A DNA stretch of 64,000 nucleotides from assembly GCA_964497515.1 (NCBI GenBank), contig CAZCCV010000010.1, positions 1 to 64,000 on the forward strand, written 5' to 3'. This DNA comes from CAZCCV01 sp964497515. GTDB lineage: Bacteria; Armatimonadota; UBA5829; DTLH01. The notes under the pieces were generated by a model. That model saw only the letters and a program-made list of their open reading frames with translations, searched no databases and was not told the DNA's origin. Below are positions 34,425-42,405 of the stretch, one piece after another (position 1 is the first letter of the stretch; every line of letters starts with the position of its first letter). The translations under genes and the position numbers were made by a program.

Positions 34425-35639
34425 ATGTTTGTATACTTGATTCTAGGATTAATACTATTGGTTAATTTGATTCTACTAATAGTACTAGTGATTGTCGCGC
34501 GTACTCTGTGGACTATGCGGCCGAATCCGCTTGGCATCCCAAATTCAGAGTATAAGGCATTAGTTGCCCTGTACAAGATTACCAAAGGGTCTCGTTGGAA
34601 CAATAACACGAATTGGTTAACAAAAGACGAACCTTGGCATGGAGTGACTGTCAAGAATGGCCAAGTTGTTAAACTCCACCTTGAAGAGAACAATCTGTCT
34701 GGCCAGATACCACCTGAAATTGGTGATCTTGCGAACCTGAGAAGGCTCGACCTCAGCAGGAACCAGTTGACTGGCACTATACCCACTGAGATCGGCAAGC
34801 TGAAGAAGCTAAACAGCCTCCACCTCTCAGCGAACGAGCTGACTGGTACTATTCCGCCAGAGCTAGGCGAGCTGACGAAGCTAGAATCGCTCGACCTCTC
34901 ATTCAATCAGTTGGCTGGCACTATTCCTGCCGAGATCGGCAACCTCAGTAACCTGCAGGCTCTCATTCTCATCTCCAACGAGTTGACTGGCACTATTCCT
35001 GCCGAGATCGGAAACCTCACTAACCTACAGGCTCTCTTTCTCAGCTGCAACGAATTGGCTGGCACTATTCCACCTGAGATAGGCAATCTCATTAACCTAC
35101 GGGGTCTCTTACTCAACCACAACGAGTTGACTGGCACTATTCCGCCAGAGCTGGGCAAGCTGACTAACCTAGAATCGCTCTTCCTCAGCTGGAGCGGATT
35201 GACTGGCAATATACCCGCCGAAATCGGCAATCTAACGAACCTACTAGTGCTCTACCTCGACAACAACAGATTGACTGGCATTATTCCGCCTAAGATAGGC
35301 AAGCTGAAGAACCTGCAAACGCTCGAATGCTCATCCAACCAATTGACTGGCACTATCCCACCAGAGTTATGCGAGCTGACAAACCTAGACTGGATCGACC
35401 TGTCATCCAACCAGTTAACTGGCACTATTCCGCCAGAGTTAGGGAACATGAACGAGCTATATAGACTCATCCTCAACAACAATAGATTGTCAGGCGAAAT
35501 ACCGCATTCAATAACGAATCTGACTCGTCTTCAGACAATCGATATAGGCCACAATGCTCTTACTGCATCAGATCCTAGGGTTCGAGAGTTCTTGGACGAA
35601 AAATGCCCGGGGTGGGAGAAAACACAGCGGAAAAACTGA
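34425..35639 (+). CDS. Membrane-anchored plant-type leucine-rich-repeat protein
   Basis: 404 residues. An N-terminal helix (LILGLILLVNLILLIVLVIV) anchors it. A plant-type LRR cap (YKALVALYKITKGSRWNNNTNWL, EPWHGVTV) is followed by about twelve 24-residue repeats of the type LxxLxLxxNxLTGTIPxEIGxL, typical of plant receptor proteins and some bacterial surface proteins. It ends in a C-terminal cap (FLDEKCPGWEKT). There is no kinase domain. The anchor is N-terminal, so the repeats face outward or into the periplasm. The DNA repeats are nearly identical at 72-bp spacing, so repeat number may vary. Single gene. Confidence 0.88.
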   Translation: MFVYLILGLILLVNLILLIVLVIVARTLWTMRPNPLGIPNSEYKALVALYKITKGSRWNNNTNWLTKDEPWHGVTVKNGQVVKLHLEENNLSGQIPPEIGDLANLRRLDLSRNQLTGTIPTEIGKLKKLNSLHLSANELTGTIPPELGELTKLESLDLSFNQLAGTIPAEIGNLSNLQALILISNELTGTIPAEIGNLTNLQALFLSCNELAGTIPPEIGNLINLRGLLLNHNELTGTIPPELGKLTNLESLFLSWSGLTGNIPAEIGNLTNLLVLYLDNNRLTGIIPPKIGKLKNLQTLECSSNQLTGTIPPELCELTNLDWIDLSSNQLTGTIPPELGNMNELYRLILNNNRLSGEIPHSITNLTRLQTIDIGHNALTASDPRVREFLDEKCPGWEKTQRKN

Positions 35640-35764
35640 GTACATACTCAATAATATAAGCCTGGGTATTGAGGTGGTACCTTGCCCCGAACGCTCTTCT
35701 ACGGTAGACTTATAATGCAACGAGAGCACACCTGAAGGCGAACAATTAGGGGAGGTTTCACTAC

Positions 35765-36289
35765 ATGCCTAAGTGCAAAAAATGCAGAACCAGTCTGCAC
35801 CCTGAGCAGAAAGTCTGCCTGGAGTGCGGTACGCACACGCATCTGTGGGACGGGGGAGCAGATAAGCTCGAAGAACCAAAAGCCCCTATTCCGTGGAAAC
35901 CGCTCGCCATCATCGCAGGGTGCCTCGTTATTGCCATTGTTATAATAGCAATAGGAATGCACCTTAGAGTCCCTCCACCCAATGAAGTCGCCGACAAGTG
36001 GATGTCTGCTCTCCTTAGAAGAAATATCAAAGAAGCCCGAAAGTATACTACACCCGGTTTTGAGGCGTTGATTATCGACCGGCCTGCAAGTGCAGAAAAG
36101 GCCGACGAATACTATGAGTTTATGCACAACAACAATGCAAAGAGCTATAAACTCTCCAAGCCAGAATACAATACACATAGTGCAGCTACGGTAACCCTTA
36201 CAATATCTGGAGAAACTGGAGTATCTCTTACCGAGAATATCCGTTTTGCTCGCGAAGAACGTGCCTGGAAAATAACCGACGTAGATTAG
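35765..36289 (+). CDS. Zinc-ribbon membrane protein with NTF2/DUF4878-like domain
   Basis: 174 residues. The N-terminal zinc ribbon has CKKC and CLEC pairs (residues 4-26), followed by a linker, one transmembrane helix (LAIIAGCLVIAIVIIAIGMH, about 45-66) and an extracytoplasmic domain (VADKWMSALLRRNIKEARKY, FAREERAWKITDVD) of the NTF2/DUF4878 type. The same kind of tail is fused to the MFS protein at 46533-48239. The SD is gggaggtttcac before the ATG at 35765. Function unknown. Confidence 0.75.
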   Translation: MPKCKKCRTSLHPEQKVCLECGTHTHLWDGGADKLEEPKAPIPWKPLAIIAGCLVIAIVIIAIGMHLRVPPPNEVADKWMSALLRRNIKEARKYTTPGFEALIIDRPASAEKADEYYEFMHNNNAKSYKLSKPEYNTHSAATVTLTISGETGVSLTENIRFAREERAWKITDVD

Positions 36290-36295
36290 TGCTGG

Positions 36296-37081
36296 TTACC
36301 AGCCTCCTGCCAATCGTTTCCATTTCTCGTATTGTACGCCCTTCTGCACCCACCAATCATACCTTACACGTATTCGAGGGTTGGCGGAGTAATTGTAAGG
36401 TTCCATCGATTTGATGTGACCGTCACAATACAGGAAGTTGTTTCGATTGCCGTGCCAAGGCTTCCAGGAATCCATTGTGTGCAGTTTAGGGAGTCTCGCA
36501 GTATACCAACCGCGCACGCACTCCCAGTTTCCACAGCGATAGATGTAGTCGTAGTATGCATCTGCCACATCTACTGTTACAGGAATACCTTCAAACAGTA
36601 GAATAGTGCTCCGGGGCTCCTCCACAGCGCCCTGCGGACACCCGCGCTTAAGATGAATGCAGCTTGGATAGTCGATATCTGGTGGGTCTCTCAGATACGA
36701 GTTCATACAGTACGTCCGGGCAGGATAGTATCCATTCCAGTAACCGAGCTCCGGACAGCACCATACAGTGTCTGCGCCACCGTTTTCACCGATGTAGGGT
36801 ACCAACCCGCCATTTCCCGTCTGCGACCAGTAGTTGTGATCTCCCCTGAGCCCGCCGGGAGATGGGTAAACCGAACTCCAGTCCGACAGATATAAGTCGA
36901 ACGCCCGCCCGAGCTGGCGCATATTAGATGAGCATTGGACCTGCAGTGCGTGTCGTTTGCTTCTGAGAAGCACGGGGAAAAGCAGGCCGGCGAGGATGGC
37001 TATCACAGAGATAACCACGAGGAGCTCGACAAGTGAAAATCCTTTAGACTTGCACCAAAACCGAGACAAACACATCACCAC
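36296..37081 (-). CDS. Type II secretion-like pseudopilin with H-x9-DG motif
   Basis: A 261-residue DUF1559-like protein. The prepilin leader and methylation motif is GFSLVELLVVISVIAILAGL. The C-terminal signature WHGNRNNFLYCDG gives H, nine residues and DG. These proteins are very abundant in Armatimonadota and Planctomycetes and are probably assembled or exported by type IV-pilus/T2SS machinery. It is the last leftward gene before the zinc-ribbon gene and is separated from the secreted-protein gene upstream by a terminator at 37160-37195, so it is probably its own unit. Confidence 0.9.
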   Translation of the reverse strand: MVMCLSRFWCKSKGFSLVELLVVISVIAILAGLLFPVLLRSKRHALQVQCSSNMRQLGRAFDLYLSDWSSVYPSPGGLRGDHNYWSQTGNGGLVPYIGENGGADTVWCCPELGYWNGYYPARTYCMNSYLRDPPDIDYPSCIHLKRGCPQGAVEEPRSTILLFEGIPVTVDVADAYYDYIYRCGNWECVRGWYTARLPKLHTMDSWKPWHGNRNNFLYCDGHIKSMEPYNYSANPRIRVRYDWWVQKGVQYEKWKRLAGGW

Positions 37082-37159
37082 CCTGAGAGTGAAGATATAT
37101 ATCTGGCAATTAGTCTAACGAGCAGCCGCACACTTGTCAACAAAAATAACTGATAAATG

Positions 37160-37195
37160 GGCGCCGTCAGAGAGTGGCGGTTCCCTGACGGCGCC
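37160..37195 (-). terminator. Terminator of the cobalamin-riboswitch operon
   Basis: GGCGCCGTCAG at 37160-37170 pairs perfectly with CTGACGGCGCC at 37185-37195 across a 14-nt loop. It lies 57 bp downstream of the secreted protein's stop on the - strand. The better T-run is on the + side (tttt), so it may act in both directions. Confidence 0.75.
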
Positions 37196-37251
37196 TTTTG
37201 TGCGGAGGAGATGGCTAGATACTCCTCTGCAGATCGAACTATATCGTTCTG

Positions 37252-39453
37252 TTATTCGCCCTGCCCGCCGCCGACAGTCGGCTTGAAGGTGCAGATCGAC
37301 ATTCCTGATGCAACGGATATAGCTCCGTTGTCTGGGTTAATTCTAACACAGCCGATCCAGGAATCCGCACTGGCGAACTCGCTTAGTCCTCCATAATTCC
37401 AATCCCAGTGCATTAGTTTATATGGCCCTACCCAACTGTTGCTGGAAAAGAAGATGCCTGAATCGTCTATATCCATTCCAGACAGACCGAACAGGTCGGA
37501 GACAATCGTGTTTCCGTCTAGTGTCGTGAGCGGATCACTGACATAAGCCTGCTGCAATTGCTCAGCGGACCACGCCATTATGAAATCGCCGTTGGCAATA
37601 CCAGCAGTACCGTAGCACAGATTGCCGTAAGAGTCGAAAGCAATCGGACCGGAATAAGGCGATGGTGAATCGACAACCACCTTGGGGCCAAGGTCTGTCA
37701 TCAGTAGAATGTCGGAAGCTGTCCAAGAGAGGTTAGCCGCCGTCACCAACAGTCGGCCATCACTTGCGATTGCTGCATCGTAGTTGTTCAACACTGTAGC
37801 AACATCCCTGAGACCGGAACCGTCGAAGTTTATGCTCCTTATGGTGCCATTCCAGTTTTCGCCGAAGTATATTAGGCCTCTCACAGCATCGACTTTGACG
37901 AATGATCCGAATACCGGCTCCGGATATGTGTAAATATCATCTCCCACTTGTGTTCCAGTGGGAGTTACTACAAAGATCCTTGTGTTCTCGAGGCCAGAGA
38001 GAGGATCGTATGCTCCGTCCATCACAACAAACCAGCCGTTAGGCAGAATATCGAACCCTCGCACCCAACTGGCAAATGTTATATCGGATACGGTGTAGCC
38101 ATCCGGTTGTGTTGCGTGCCCACCAGTGGAAGTAACGTCATCTGCAGTTCTGGGAGTTACAGTCACTGCGCCGGAAGAATCTCGGGTGAGAATCCCTACT
38201 GCTGTGATTATTGATTTGTCGATTCGAGTGATGGGAAGCGAACCGTACGAAACTGTGATTTGGAAGCCAGAACCGTCGTCGATGGCGACCCAGTCTTCTC
38301 CATAGGCAGCTTTCTTCCCCCACACTTTTACCAAAAGTCCATCTGCCAGAGATGACTGGGCGGATCGTCCAGAAAGCCCGACCGGAGCAGGAGATTCACC
38401 GTGGCCAAGAACTGTAATCAGTGTGTCCGATATCGTCTTGTTGTGAACATAGCCTGTTATAGCAACCTCGTCGCCGATTTGCACAGCCGCTTGCGAAAGC
38501 ACCTTCATCCCTGCGGCACGATCGGGAGATTCTATCCAGAACCCTTCATCTTCTACAATTGCAGTAACTTTTGCTCCCCAGATGACAGCATAAGCGCCAT
38601 TTTCCAGCCTTTTCGCTTCACCAACAGAGACTGCCGGTGCAACATCCGCAACTGCATCGATTTCAGCAGATATTTCTCCTAGCTCGGGATCTACTTCTCC
38701 CTGTTTTACGGCCGAAGTCAGCCTTATGTATCTGAATGAATCGATTCCCGCTGGTACAGGTCTGCCATCCATGTCCAACACCGGAACACCTGGTGCGACT
38801 TGCAAAACGGCATCGGCTATATCAAAAGCATCTCCACCGCCACTTACGGTATCTATATCGAGCAAGGCTGCAACACCCTGGGCGCTCTGTCTGTCGGGGA
38901 CTGCGTAAAACTCCTCTGCCGTGCGGTTCGCAGGAAGCGGCATAGTGGGAGTGTAGTCGCCGTAGTTCCTCAGGACAGCAGACGAGTTGCCGTAAGCGTT
39001 CAGAGGCTTCAGCTCAGACGGCAGCGGTTCTGGGAGAATGAGGAACCAGTTGACTCCGTCCTGACTGATCTCAGCAAATGCAGGCTCCTGCCAGCGATAT
39101 GCCGGATTCCCGCCTACAAATATGGCGTTTCCGAATACGATGAAGTCGTAACCGCCGGGGTTTTTGGAGTCATCCATAACATCGTGGTCGAAAGCGAGTG
39201 TAATGCTGCCTCCGTCACCGAGTGTTACAACAGATGCATTGCTTGGAACGCGCGGAGAAATACCGTATGGCCTCCCGAGTGCCTTGAGAGGATCCATATA
39301 AAGCGACAGATAGTACTCCTTCTCCACAGGATCCTGTATCTGCTGATACTGACTGGGCCCTGGTGAATAGTCCACCACCTCGGTCGCGAAAGGGCTGCAC
39401 TGCGCAAACGATGCGAATATGATAAGTGCGAGCACAATCACTGCAAATCTCAT
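37252..39453 (-). CDS. Large secreted protein under the cobalamin riboswitch, probable surface beta-propeller
   Basis: 733 residues from the ATG at 39453, chosen for GAGGAGG upstream; a longer frame exists. Signal peptide: VIVLALIIFASFAQCS. Residues about 20-270 form a beta-sandwich (VVTLGDGGSITLAF, YDFIVFGNA, PAFAEISQDGVNWF) as in surface proteins often linked to B12 loci. About 275-460 is a tandem OB-like module (GFWIESPDRAAGMKV). About 470-730 has six propeller-like strands (FDILPNGWFVVMDG, RGLIYFGENWNG, ASDGRLLVTA, DSYGNLCYG, DDSGIFFSS, NPDNGAISVA). This recalls the B12-binding propeller BtuG of Bacteroides, but homology is not shown. It follows the pseudopilin by 13 bp. Confidence 0.8.
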   Translation of the reverse strand: MRFAVIVLALIIFASFAQCSPFATEVVDYSPGPSQYQQIQDPVEKEYYLSLYMDPLKALGRPYGISPRVPSNASVVTLGDGGSITLAFDHDVMDDSKNPGGYDFIVFGNAIFVGGNPAYRWQEPAFAEISQDGVNWFLILPEPLPSELKPLNAYGNSSAVLRNYGDYTPTMPLPANRTAEEFYAVPDRQSAQGVAALLDIDTVSGGGDAFDIADAVLQVAPGVPVLDMDGRPVPAGIDSFRYIRLTSAVKQGEVDPELGEISAEIDAVADVAPAVSVGEAKRLENGAYAVIWGAKVTAIVEDEGFWIESPDRAAGMKVLSQAAVQIGDEVAITGYVHNKTISDTLITVLGHGESPAPVGLSGRSAQSSLADGLLVKVWGKKAAYGEDWVAIDDGSGFQITVSYGSLPITRIDKSIITAVGILTRDSSGAVTVTPRTADDVTSTGGHATQPDGYTVSDITFASWVRGFDILPNGWFVVMDGAYDPLSGLENTRIFVVTPTGTQVGDDIYTYPEPVFGSFVKVDAVRGLIYFGENWNGTIRSINFDGSGLRDVATVLNNYDAAIASDGRLLVTAANLSWTASDILLMTDLGPKVVVDSPSPYSGPIAFDSYGNLCYGTAGIANGDFIMAWSAEQLQQAYVSDPLTTLDGNTIVSDLFGLSGMDIDDSGIFFSSNSWVGPYKLMHWDWNYGGLSEFASADSWIGCVRINPDNGAISVASGMSICTFKPTVGGGQGE

Positions 39454-39466
39454 AGTATGTCCTCCT

Positions 39467-40336
39467 CTATTCCAAATCGAACAGGCTGTTATCATCCGGG
39501 CCAAACCAGCCTATGGATGAAGCTCTGTTATCTGCTTGATAGTCGTTAATTGGTGTGGTAAAGCTCATTTTTTCTGCTGACACGTGTCCATCCACCCAGG
39601 CAACAGTGGCGGTATCAGCATGTCGAAAATGCACAGAAGGGCTGTTGTGCCTTGTGGAAACATTTCCTCCAAAGATACGGAGCGGTGGTTCGCAAAAAGA
39701 GTATTCAATCAGGTGTGGCTCCGGGTACGATAGCGCCATAGCTGAATCCGTGAACATTACGGTCTTAGATGGCCTGCGAACCTCGCCGATGGTTGGTGTC
39801 ACATTTGCTGCTTTGGAGAACGAGTTCTTGTAGTAGCTGCCGCCTATATAGTTCTGGTTGTATCCGTAACCGCCGCCGCCCGACTCGAACGCACCCTCGT
39901 CTTCCGATAAGGTCTTTAACATAGATATCAGTGGGCACTCTTTCAGTTTTGACGAACGCCCCATATACGGCCAGAGCGGGCCTCTTTTTGGGTCGAATGG
40001 TTCCGTTACAGAAGCTCTTGCGCCGTGCCAACGTCTAAGCCCACCGGCGCCGTCGTCGAAAATATCGGGAGCCGCGGGGACGAAGTGGGAGTTGTTGTCA
40101 TCCGCGTAGAGGATAGATGCCGCAGCCAGTTGCTTAAGATGGTTGGCGCACTTGGCCTTGGTGCCAGCACTACGGGCAGATGTCATCACAGGAAAGAGTA
40201 TCGCCGCGACAATTGCGATAACCGCGATAACAACCAGTAACTCTATTAATGTAAACCCAAAATGAAAACGGGCTCTCACCCGATTTCGGCTTGGCAGCCC
40301 GGTGAGAACCCGGAACGAACACTTGTGGTCCGCCAT
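39467..40336 (-). CDS. Pseudopilin (H-x9-DG, DUF1559-like), first gene of the cobalamin-riboswitch operon
   Basis: 289 residues. A short basic leader precedes FGFTLIELLVVIAVIAIVAAI, a type II prepilin cleavage and helix motif. The C-terminal signature HADTATVAWVDG matches H, nine residues, DG. The ATG at 40336 has GGAGG 9-13 bp upstream, directly after the cobalamin riboswitch. The stop overlaps the RBS of the downstream secreted-protein gene, so the two are one operon. A minor pilin that presents or exports the partner protein is an attractive inference. Confidence 0.9.
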   Translation of the reverse strand: MADHKCSFRVLTGLPSRNRVRARFHFGFTLIELLVVIAVIAIVAAILFPVMTSARSAGTKAKCANHLKQLAAASILYADDNNSHFVPAAPDIFDDGAGGLRRWHGARASVTEPFDPKRGPLWPYMGRSSKLKECPLISMLKTLSEDEGAFESGGGGYGYNQNYIGGSYYKNSFSKAANVTPTIGEVRRPSKTVMFTDSAMALSYPEPHLIEYSFCEPPLRIFGGNVSTRHNSPSVHFRHADTATVAWVDGHVSAEKMSFTTPINDYQADNRASSIGWFGPDDNSLFDLE

Positions 40337-40370
40337 CTTTGCCTCCGAAGATGAGCACGATCGTTTGCGA

Positions 40371-40520
40371 GGCTGGCAGGTCTTCTGACTTACGGATCAT
40401 CCGACAATCGGCTCCTTCCCAGAGATTAAGTGCTCCAGTGGATACACTGCCGAAGTCGTCCCCGATCACAGCGGCGGGCCCGTGACGGATTTTCACCATC
40501 TTCCCTATTGTGCTCACAAA
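40371..40520 (-). promoter_or_regulatory. Cobalamin (B12) riboswitch
   Basis: Read on the - strand in order: AATAGGGAAGATGGTG, AAAATCCGTCACGG, GCCCGCCGCTGTGA, CCACTG (the B12 box region), GGGAAGG, CGGATGATCCGTAAGTC and AGAAGACCTGCC. These are the ordered conserved blocks of the cobalamin riboswitch. It ends about 35 nt before the pseudopilin ATG, so translational control through the nearby SD is possible; no clear T-run terminator is seen. The usual targets are B12 synthesis and transport genes; here it controls a pseudopilin and a surface protein. Confidence 0.95.
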
Positions 40521-40550
40521 TATGCGAGCCACCGCGCCTCGTCGATTAAG

Positions 40551-40559
40551 TTTTCCACA
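40551..40559 (+). other. DnaA-box-like site upstream of dnaA
   Basis: TTTTCCACA differs from the TTATCCACA consensus at one position. It lies about 90 bp upstream of the dnaA -35 box and could serve autoregulation. Confidence 0.4.
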
Positions 40560-40638
40560 AGAATTTACCTTGTTTGCCAGTTATCTGTCAAGCAAAGTGA
40601 TGGGGAAATTCGCCCCATGTAATTTAAGGTGATTACGG

Positions 40639-40667
40639 TTGTCTGAACCCTTGACCTTTGCTATAAT
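40639..40667 (+). promoter_or_regulatory. Promoter of dnaA
   Basis: TTGTCT at 40639-40644 and a perfect TATAAT at 40662-40667, 17-bp spacer. Confidence 0.65.
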
Positions 40668-40715
40668 CACTCAGTCGCTGGGGGGCGTCTCCGAAGTTTT
40701 ACACATGGAGTGGGG

Positions 40716-42119
40716 ATGTTGGCGAAGCAACTTCAACTAGGAGAGGACGACGCTTACCTGGCGCTGGTGCAGGCGTGGGAGAATGCGCTTAAGGCGCTTT
40801 CGGCAGATATTACGAAGCTCTCGTTCGAGAGTTGGGTTAAACCCATAGTTCCGCTGTCGTTCGAAGACAGCACAATAGTTCTTGGTACCCCCAGTCGATT
40901 TGCCAAGAACTGGATCGAGAACAAGTGCATCTCCCAAATCAAAACCTTGCTCGAAAAGGAACTCGGGCAGGGTATTACTGTTGTACTGCGCTACACAGAT
41001 AGCAATAAACAGACGGTTCTAGATGAACCGGTTCGTCCAACTAAGAAAGAAAGAAAGAAAGTTGTAGACGAACCTGTTTCGGTTCCGCTCAACCCCCGTT
41101 ACAGCTTCGACACCTTCTTAGTTGGTGCATCTAACAGGCTGGCACACGCCACAGCCGAAGCAATATCAGTGCTGCCGGGTCACACTTACAACCCGTTTTT
41201 CCTCTATGGAATGGCGGGACTCGGAAAGACCCACCTTATGCACGCTATCGGGCTTGCAATTAAACAGAATCATCCAAATTTGCGCGTTGCTTATGTTCGC
41301 GGTGAGACGTTTACCTCCCAATATATCTCTTCACTTAGAGAGCACAAGATAAACGACTTCAGGCGCCGCTACAGGAATGTTGATGTTTGGCTGGTTGATG
41401 ACGTTCAGTTCCTGGTAGGTAAAGAGAAGACCGAAGAGGAGTTTTTCCACACATACAATGCTCTTCACGATGGCGGCAAGCAGGTGGTGCTATCTAGCGA
41501 TAGGGCTCCGAAAGACCTGGAACTCGACGGCAGACTCCTCTCCAGATTCGAATGTGGAATGGTGGCCGACATCGTTGCACCGGATCTGGAAACGCGCGTA
41601 GCTATACTTCAGGAGAAAGCTGCCAGAGAAAACCTGGTGCTTCCAGATGACGTTTCGATGTATGTGGCTAAAATCATACGAAGCAACATCCGTCAGTTGG
41701 AAGGGGCGCTCATAAAACTGCACGCTTACGCTGCGTTGATGAAAGCTCCTATAACAACCGAATTGGCGGAAGAAGTCTTGGGCAGCTACTTCGTAGATGC
41801 AGATAAGGCACTTCCTTTGGATCCCAGACTCGTGCAGCTCGCTGTGTCCCGACACTTCGGGATAGACACAGATGAGATAGTAGGCAAGCGGCGCAACAAA
41901 GAGATAGTAATAGCCAGGCAGGTAGCTATGTATCTTTCAAGAGAACTCACCTGCGCCTCTCTGCCTGCAATCGGCAGAGCTTTCGGCGGGAAGGATCACA
42001 CCACGGTTCTTCACTCTGTCCAAAAAGTGCAGAAGCTGATAGAGACAGATACCGAGCTTAAGAACAAAGTCGATCTGATCAGCAAAGAGCTAAAAAGTGG
42101 AAGTGAACCGGATAACTAA
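40716..42119 (+). CDS. dnaA: Chromosomal replication initiator DnaA
   Basis: About 467 residues (a GTG six bases upstream is an alternative start). Domain I (WENALKALSADITKLSFESWVKPI), a short linker, and an AAA+ core with FFLYGMAGLGKTHLMHAIG and VDVWLVDDVQF. Domain IV has the DNA-binding signature LPAIGRAFGGKDHTTVLHSV, so standard DnaA boxes are expected. It loads the helicase at oriC. Divergent from the cobalamin-riboswitch operon, and followed by a 286-bp region rich in DnaA-box-like sites and then recF. Confidence 0.97.
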   Translation: MLAKQLQLGEDDAYLALVQAWENALKALSADITKLSFESWVKPIVPLSFEDSTIVLGTPSRFAKNWIENKCISQIKTLLEKELGQGITVVLRYTDSNKQTVLDEPVRPTKKERKKVVDEPVSVPLNPRYSFDTFLVGASNRLAHATAEAISVLPGHTYNPFFLYGMAGLGKTHLMHAIGLAIKQNHPNLRVAYVRGETFTSQYISSLREHKINDFRRRYRNVDVWLVDDVQFLVGKEKTEEEFFHTYNALHDGGKQVVLSSDRAPKDLELDGRLLSRFECGMVADIVAPDLETRVAILQEKAARENLVLPDDVSMYVAKIIRSNIRQLEGALIKLHAYAALMKAPITTELAEEVLGSYFVDADKALPLDPRLVQLAVSRHFGIDTDEIVGKRRNKEIVIARQVAMYLSRELTCASLPAIGRAFGGKDHTTVLHSVQKVQKLIETDTELKNKVDLISKELKSGSEPDN

Positions 42120-42405
42120 CGCTGTCCGCAGCCTCAACACACCTTTCCCTTGCCGTTTTCTCGTCATCCAACGCATTGTGGAATACACTGTGGAGTACAT
42201 TGTCGGCAACTTGTGGGTAATTCTGGAGGACTTTTTCTCCCCATGAGCCATCTTTTTCCTTACAGATTCCCACAGCACTCTCCACACCGGATTACAAGAA
42301 GGAGCCAAGCGTGAAACGTGGGTTATTCCACAGTTTCCACTGGTATTACAATAACAATAAGATAATAGAGTATAATACTTCTGTTTTAATCTTAGATTAC
42401 CCACT
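42120..42405. other. Probable replication origin (oriC) between dnaA and recF
   Basis: At least six near-consensus DnaA boxes: TGTGGAATA 42177, TGTGGAGTA 42189, TGTGGGTAA 42212, ATTCCCACA 42266, CTCTCCACA 42278 and TATTCCACA 42324. The first three face one way and the last three the other. An AT-rich stretch follows (about 42345-42400), containing taacaataagataatag and a TATAAT at 42371-42376 that may also serve recF. Position next to dnaA, clustered boxes and the AT-rich unwinding-like region are the usual oriC marks. Confidence 0.7.

Noticed and set aside
40170..40532. 120-codon leftward frame over the cobalamin riboswitch
   Set aside because: It runs through all conserved aptamer blocks and overlaps the pseudopilin start in another frame. 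The RNA element explains the sequence.
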